From CAZYAK01 sp964645935 (GTDB taxonomy: Bacteria; Patescibacteriota; Gracilibacteria; Peribacterales; Peribacteraceae): 14,716 nt of DNA. The notes under the pieces were generated by a model, which saw nothing but the letters and a program-made list of their open reading frames with translations, was not told the origin of the DNA and did not search any database. The stretch is from NCBI GenBank assembly GCA_964645935.1, contig CAZYAK010000034.1, positions 1 to 14,716 of the forward strand. The letters are read 5' to 3'. Each line of letters begins with the position of its first letter. The first letter of the stretch is position 1. This document shows positions 12,012-14,716 of the stretch, in pieces. A program made the translations under genes and the position numbers.

Positions 12012-13700
12012 ATGAGTTTCACGTCTCGTCGCCTGAGCGAAGAGCGATCGCTCTTCGGTTCGAAGAAGGGTTTACAGAAGCCGTCTCCGGCCGTACCCGC
12101 CGTTCGTGTCGCACGCGGGTGGTGGGGCTGGTACGCGCGGTGGAAAGCACACCGAGCGGAGAAGGAACGTGCGGGCCGCCTGGCGCGCCTGCTGCGCGTC
12201 CTGGCCCTCGTGACGGTGGCGTGCCTGCTGGGCCTTCTGCTCCTCGCCGGCACGGTGAAGGCACTCATCGCCATGCGCGTGCTCACACCGCAGCGCATCC
12301 TCTCGCTCGCGGGCGCGGACCTGCCCACAGACGCCAACGGCTTCACCAACTTCCTCCTCCTCGGTACCGGTGACGCGGACCACGACGGCGTGGACCTCAC
12401 GGACACGATTATGGTGGCGAGCGTGGATGCCCGGAAGACCAAGAGCGTGGTGCTCCTCTCCATCCCGCGCGACCTCTACATGATGAAGACCAAGCGCATG
12501 GGGGTGGGCCGCGTGAACCAGTTGTACCTGAACTACAAGTGGTCGCGCATCCGCCAAGGCGCAACCAAGGCAGCTGCCTCGCAGGAGGCGCTCCGAGAGC
12601 TCGCTCAGGAGATCGGCAGCAAGCTGGGCGTGGACATACACCATGTGGCCAAGGTGGACTTTACGGCCTTCATCCAGACGGTGGACGCGGTGGGTGGCAT
12701 CGACGTCCTCGTGCCCGAGGACCTCGTGGATACCGAGTATCCGGGCCCCAATTACAGTTACGAGACGTTCTCCGTGAAAGCGGGCCAGCAGCACATGGAT
12801 GGCGAGACGGCACTCAAGTACGCCCGCAGCCGCCACTCTACGAGCGACTTCGACCGCTCCGCGCGCCAGCAGCTCATCCTCAAGGCGCTGGGAGAGAAGG
12901 CCACTCAAGCGGGCATCGCCACCAGCCCGGGGAAGATCTCGGCCCTGTTTACCATCCTCTCCGAGAACGTGGAGACCACCATGAACTTTGGAGAGATCCT
13001 CGGCGCGGGCAAGCTCGCCGAACTGTTGGAGCGCCAACACGTGCTCTCGTACAACATCGACCTCCGCACGGACATACCCGGCGGTTTCCTGTACCCACCC
13101 GACCGCAACCTCTTCAACGGCGCGTCCGTGCTGCTGCCCCTCAACCTGGGGAACGAGCCCATGGGCAGCTGGCGCCAGCTGCAGGTATTTATGCAGGTCC
13201 TACTTACGAGCCGCGCAATGCTCCTGGAGCCGCCGCGCCTGGTGGTGCGCAACGCCGGCGCGCGCACGGGACTGGCTCGCATACTCGCCGGGGAGCTCAC
13301 GCGCTTCGGATTCCCGCCCGAGGAGGTGGGCAATCTCTCAGCTATCGCACGTGACGAGTCGTTGGACCGCGAAACCTCCGCCGTCGCCTGGAAAACCCCC
13401 GCCGATAAGGCCGCGGCCGAGTACTTTGGCGCACTGCTGCGTCTACCCGTGGAGGCGGCCCCAGCGCCTTCCGTCCCGCCGGCGCTGTCCGACTCTTCAT
13501 CCTCGGGAGCGTGGGTGGATCCGGTCCTCAGCCGCTACGGCCAGGTGACCATCCTGCTCGGCAAGGACTATACCTTCGAGACGATGCAGGAGCTGATCAC
13601 CCTGGAAAAGCCTGCCGCTGGGTCGGGATCGCTCCTCTCAGCTGGCTTCTCCTCGGATGCTCGCTTTTCCCCGGTCGCTCGCTCGTCCAGCAGCCAATGA
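12012..13700 (+). CDS. LytR-CpsA-Psr (LCP) family protein with LytR_C domain
   Basis: The 562-residue product is an LCP phosphotransferase, the family that transfers polyprenyl-phosphate-linked glycopolymers to the cell wall or envelope. It has a long basic cytoplasmic N-terminus (1-60) and one membrane helix (about 62-88). The LCP domain (about 112-293) has FLLLGTGDAD, DTIMVASVD, LSIPRDLYM (Arg153 and Asp154), ALKYARSRH and DFDRSARQQ, which carry the arginines and aspartates that bind the lipid pyrophosphate. A LytR_C domain (about 407-520) reads RLVVRNAGARTGLARILAGE and ends VTILLGKDY. The start at 12012 is the first ATG after the previous gene; the longer frame overlaps DUF1624. The Ser/Ala-rich tail ends in an ATGA overlap with the next gene. 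Confidence 0.95.
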   Translation: MSFTSRRLSEERSLFGSKKGLQKPSPAVPAVRVARGWWGWYARWKAHRAEKERAGRLARLLRVLALVTVACLLGLLLLAGTVKALIAMRVLTPQRILSLAGADLPTDANGFTNFLLLGTGDADHDGVDLTDTIMVASVDARKTKSVVLLSIPRDLYMMKTKRMGVGRVNQLYLNYKWSRIRQGATKAAASQEALRELAQEIGSKLGVDIHHVAKVDFTAFIQTVDAVGGIDVLVPEDLVDTEYPGPNYSYETFSVKAGQQHMDGETALKYARSRHSTSDFDRSARQQLILKALGEKATQAGIATSPGKISALFTILSENVETTMNFGEILGAGKLAELLERQHVLSYNIDLRTDIPGGFLYPPDRNLFNGASVLLPLNLGNEPMGSWRQLQVFMQVLLTSRAMLLEPPRLVVRNAGARTGLARILAGELTRFGFPPEEVGNLSAIARDESLDRETSAVAWKTPADKAAAEYFGALLRLPVEAAPAPSVPPALSDSSSSGAWVDPVLSRYGQVTILLGKDYTFETMQELITLEKPAAGSGSLLSAGFSSDARFSPVARSSSSQ

Positions 13701-14620
13701 CACACCGCCCCATGACGCCGCGGGAGATCATCGCGGAGGCGTGGGCGCTCACGGGGCGTGAGAAGTCGATCAAGCGATGGGGCTTCGCGTCGTCGTTCTT
13801 CGCCACACTGCTCAACCTCAAACTCGTGGGCTACCAGGTGTACTTCGCCCACGCGTACCTGGTGGGGCACGAGGTGGGATTCTTCGACGACTTCATCATC
13901 CTCTACCGGCTCGTGCCCCTCTGGGCATTCCTCACGATCGTCATTCTGTTCCTCATCCTCCTGGGCGTGGAGTTTATCTTCCCCAACCTCGCACAGGGCG
14001 CGATCATCGGCCTTGCCGCGAAATCACGCCTGGGTGAGAAGGTGGAAGGAGGCTTCGTGCTGGCGCTGTACAACTTCTTTCCCATTCTCGCCATCCACGA
14101 GTTCGTCTTCCTGGCGAGCTGGTCTACGTGTGTCACCATCATCTCGCTGACGCTCCGGTACGTGGAGAGTGATTTCCGGTACACGATGATCGCCTTCACG
14201 GTGTTCTTCTTTCTGCTGAGCAACCTCATCAAATTCTTCTTTGCCTTTGCGGAGCCGGCCGTCGTTATCCGCAAGATCGGCATCTTCGAAGCCATGGGCC
14301 AGAGCTTCAAGCTGATGGTGAGCTACCTGCACCGCGTGGTGTTCCTGTGGCTGCTCCTCCTGATGATCTCCATCCGCGTCCTCATCAACACCGTGATCGT
14401 GCTCGTCATTCCCTTTGTGGTGGTGGGCATGGGTTTCGTGCTGGCGCTCTTCCTCTCAGCGGCGCTCAGCTACATCATCGCGGGCATCGTGGGACTCATC
14501 CTCCTCATCGCCGCCAGCTGGCTCTTTGCCTACCTCCACGTCTTCCACGAGGCGGTGTGGGTGATCACCTACATGGAGTTTAGGAAGAACAAGGATCTGG
14601 ATCATATTGATCCGGCGTGA
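13697..14620 (+). CDS. Polytopic membrane protein of unknown function, coupled to the LCP gene
   Basis: I do not recognise a defined family. The 307-residue protein starts with an amphipathic segment (MTPREIIAEAWALTGREKSI) and has about six hydrophobic segments, near residues 31-55, 74-97, 122-151, 164-187, 212-243 and 245-285. A charged segment EKVEGGFVLALYN and EPAVVIRKIGIFEAMGQSFK lie between them; this last pattern resembles the repeated cytoplasmic helices in uncharacterised YciC/DUF975-like membrane proteins. The C-terminus is short and charged. Its ATG shares bases with the LCP stop (ATGA at 13697-13700), which implies coupled expression and perhaps a joint role in envelope polymer assembly. 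Confidence 0.8.
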   Translation: MTHRPMTPREIIAEAWALTGREKSIKRWGFASSFFATLLNLKLVGYQVYFAHAYLVGHEVGFFDDFIILYRLVPLWAFLTIVILFLILLGVEFIFPNLAQGAIIGLAAKSRLGEKVEGGFVLALYNFFPILAIHEFVFLASWSTCVTIISLTLRYVESDFRYTMIAFTVFFFLLSNLIKFFFAFAEPAVVIRKIGIFEAMGQSFKLMVSYLHRVVFLWLLLLMISIRVLINTVIVLVIPFVVVGMGFVLALFLSAALSYIIAGIVGLILLIAASWLFAYLHVFHEAVWVITYMEFRKNKDLDHIDPA

Positions 14621-14674
14621 GGGAAGCGGGATCGGGACCGTAATTCTCTTCGCACGTTCCGCTCTACCGAGGGT

Positions 14675-14705
14675 GGTACTTCTTTGTGCGCGACAAAGAA
14701 GTACC
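14675..14705. repeat. 13-bp perfect hairpin at the right edge, REP-like
   Basis: GGTACTTCTTTGT (14675-14687), loop GCGCG, ACAAAGAAGTACC (14693-14705). There is no U-tract immediately after it, and the AAGAAAGCGC that follows resembles dispersed intergenic repeats containing an AAAGAAGTACC core that I recall from other bacteria. It could also act as a terminator or RNA-stabilising stem for the LCP operon. The element probably continues beyond the window. Confidence 0.6.
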
Positions 14706-14716
14706 CAAGAAAGCGC

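Overview
This is a GC-rich bacterial chromosome window with tightly packed housekeeping and envelope genes. It has no tRNA, rRNA, transposase gene, phage gene or CRISPR array that I can see. The gene set is secF, trigger factor, an RSH alarmone synthetase, dtd, rplJ-rplL, a two-zinc-ribbon protein and an LCP protein. The CxxC-x(n)-CxxC zinc-ribbon protein, short intergenic regions and near absence of Shine-Dalgarno sites suggest a Patescibacteria/CPR-type genome, perhaps Peregrinibacteria-like. That placement is inference and not proven by any marker here.

Layout. 1-54 is the 3' end of a forward gene whose last 17 residues resemble the RecA C-terminus. 284-1077 is a reverse-strand pair: a 71-codon ORF whose stop overlaps (ATGA) the start of a JAMM/MPN metalloprotease-like gene. 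1109-1189 holds consecutive hairpins including a bidirectional terminator. 1200-1790 has no convincing gene but is unusually dense in inverted repeats and may encode a structured RNA. 1792-5552 is forward: a membrane-anchored protein (DUF3352-like), secF, then tig. 5574-8996 is a reverse-strand block, dtd, relA/spoT-type synthetase, alpha/beta hydrolase. It is divergent from the ribosomal stalk operon rplJ-rplL, which has a strong promoter and a recognisable L10 leader with a built-in attenuator. 10529-10922 is a zinc-ribbon gene with its own promoter and a long hairpin in its 5' UTR. 11006-11092 is a REP-like palindromic repeat. 11132-14620 carries envelope genes: a DUF1624 acyltransferase-like membrane protein, an LCP ligase and a polytopic membrane protein coupled to it by an ATGA overlap. 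A second REP-like hairpin lies at the right edge.

How things work together. rplJ/rplL build the ribosomal stalk, trigger factor meets nascent chains at the tunnel exit, SecF assists export, Dtd removes D-aminoacyl-tRNA, and RSH signals starvation from stalled ribosomes, so the middle of the window is translation and protein export. The right end is cell-envelope polymer biology.

The most interesting signals are these. First, seven genes have a TANNNT-like -10 hexamer ending only 6-9 nt before the start codon, which predicts leaderless mRNAs. Second, an unexplained structured block lies at 1260-1705. Third, the L10 leader contains two mutually exclusive hairpins. Fourth, the RSH protein has a degenerate HD site and no ACT domain. 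Fifth, the small ORF and JAMM gene overlap.
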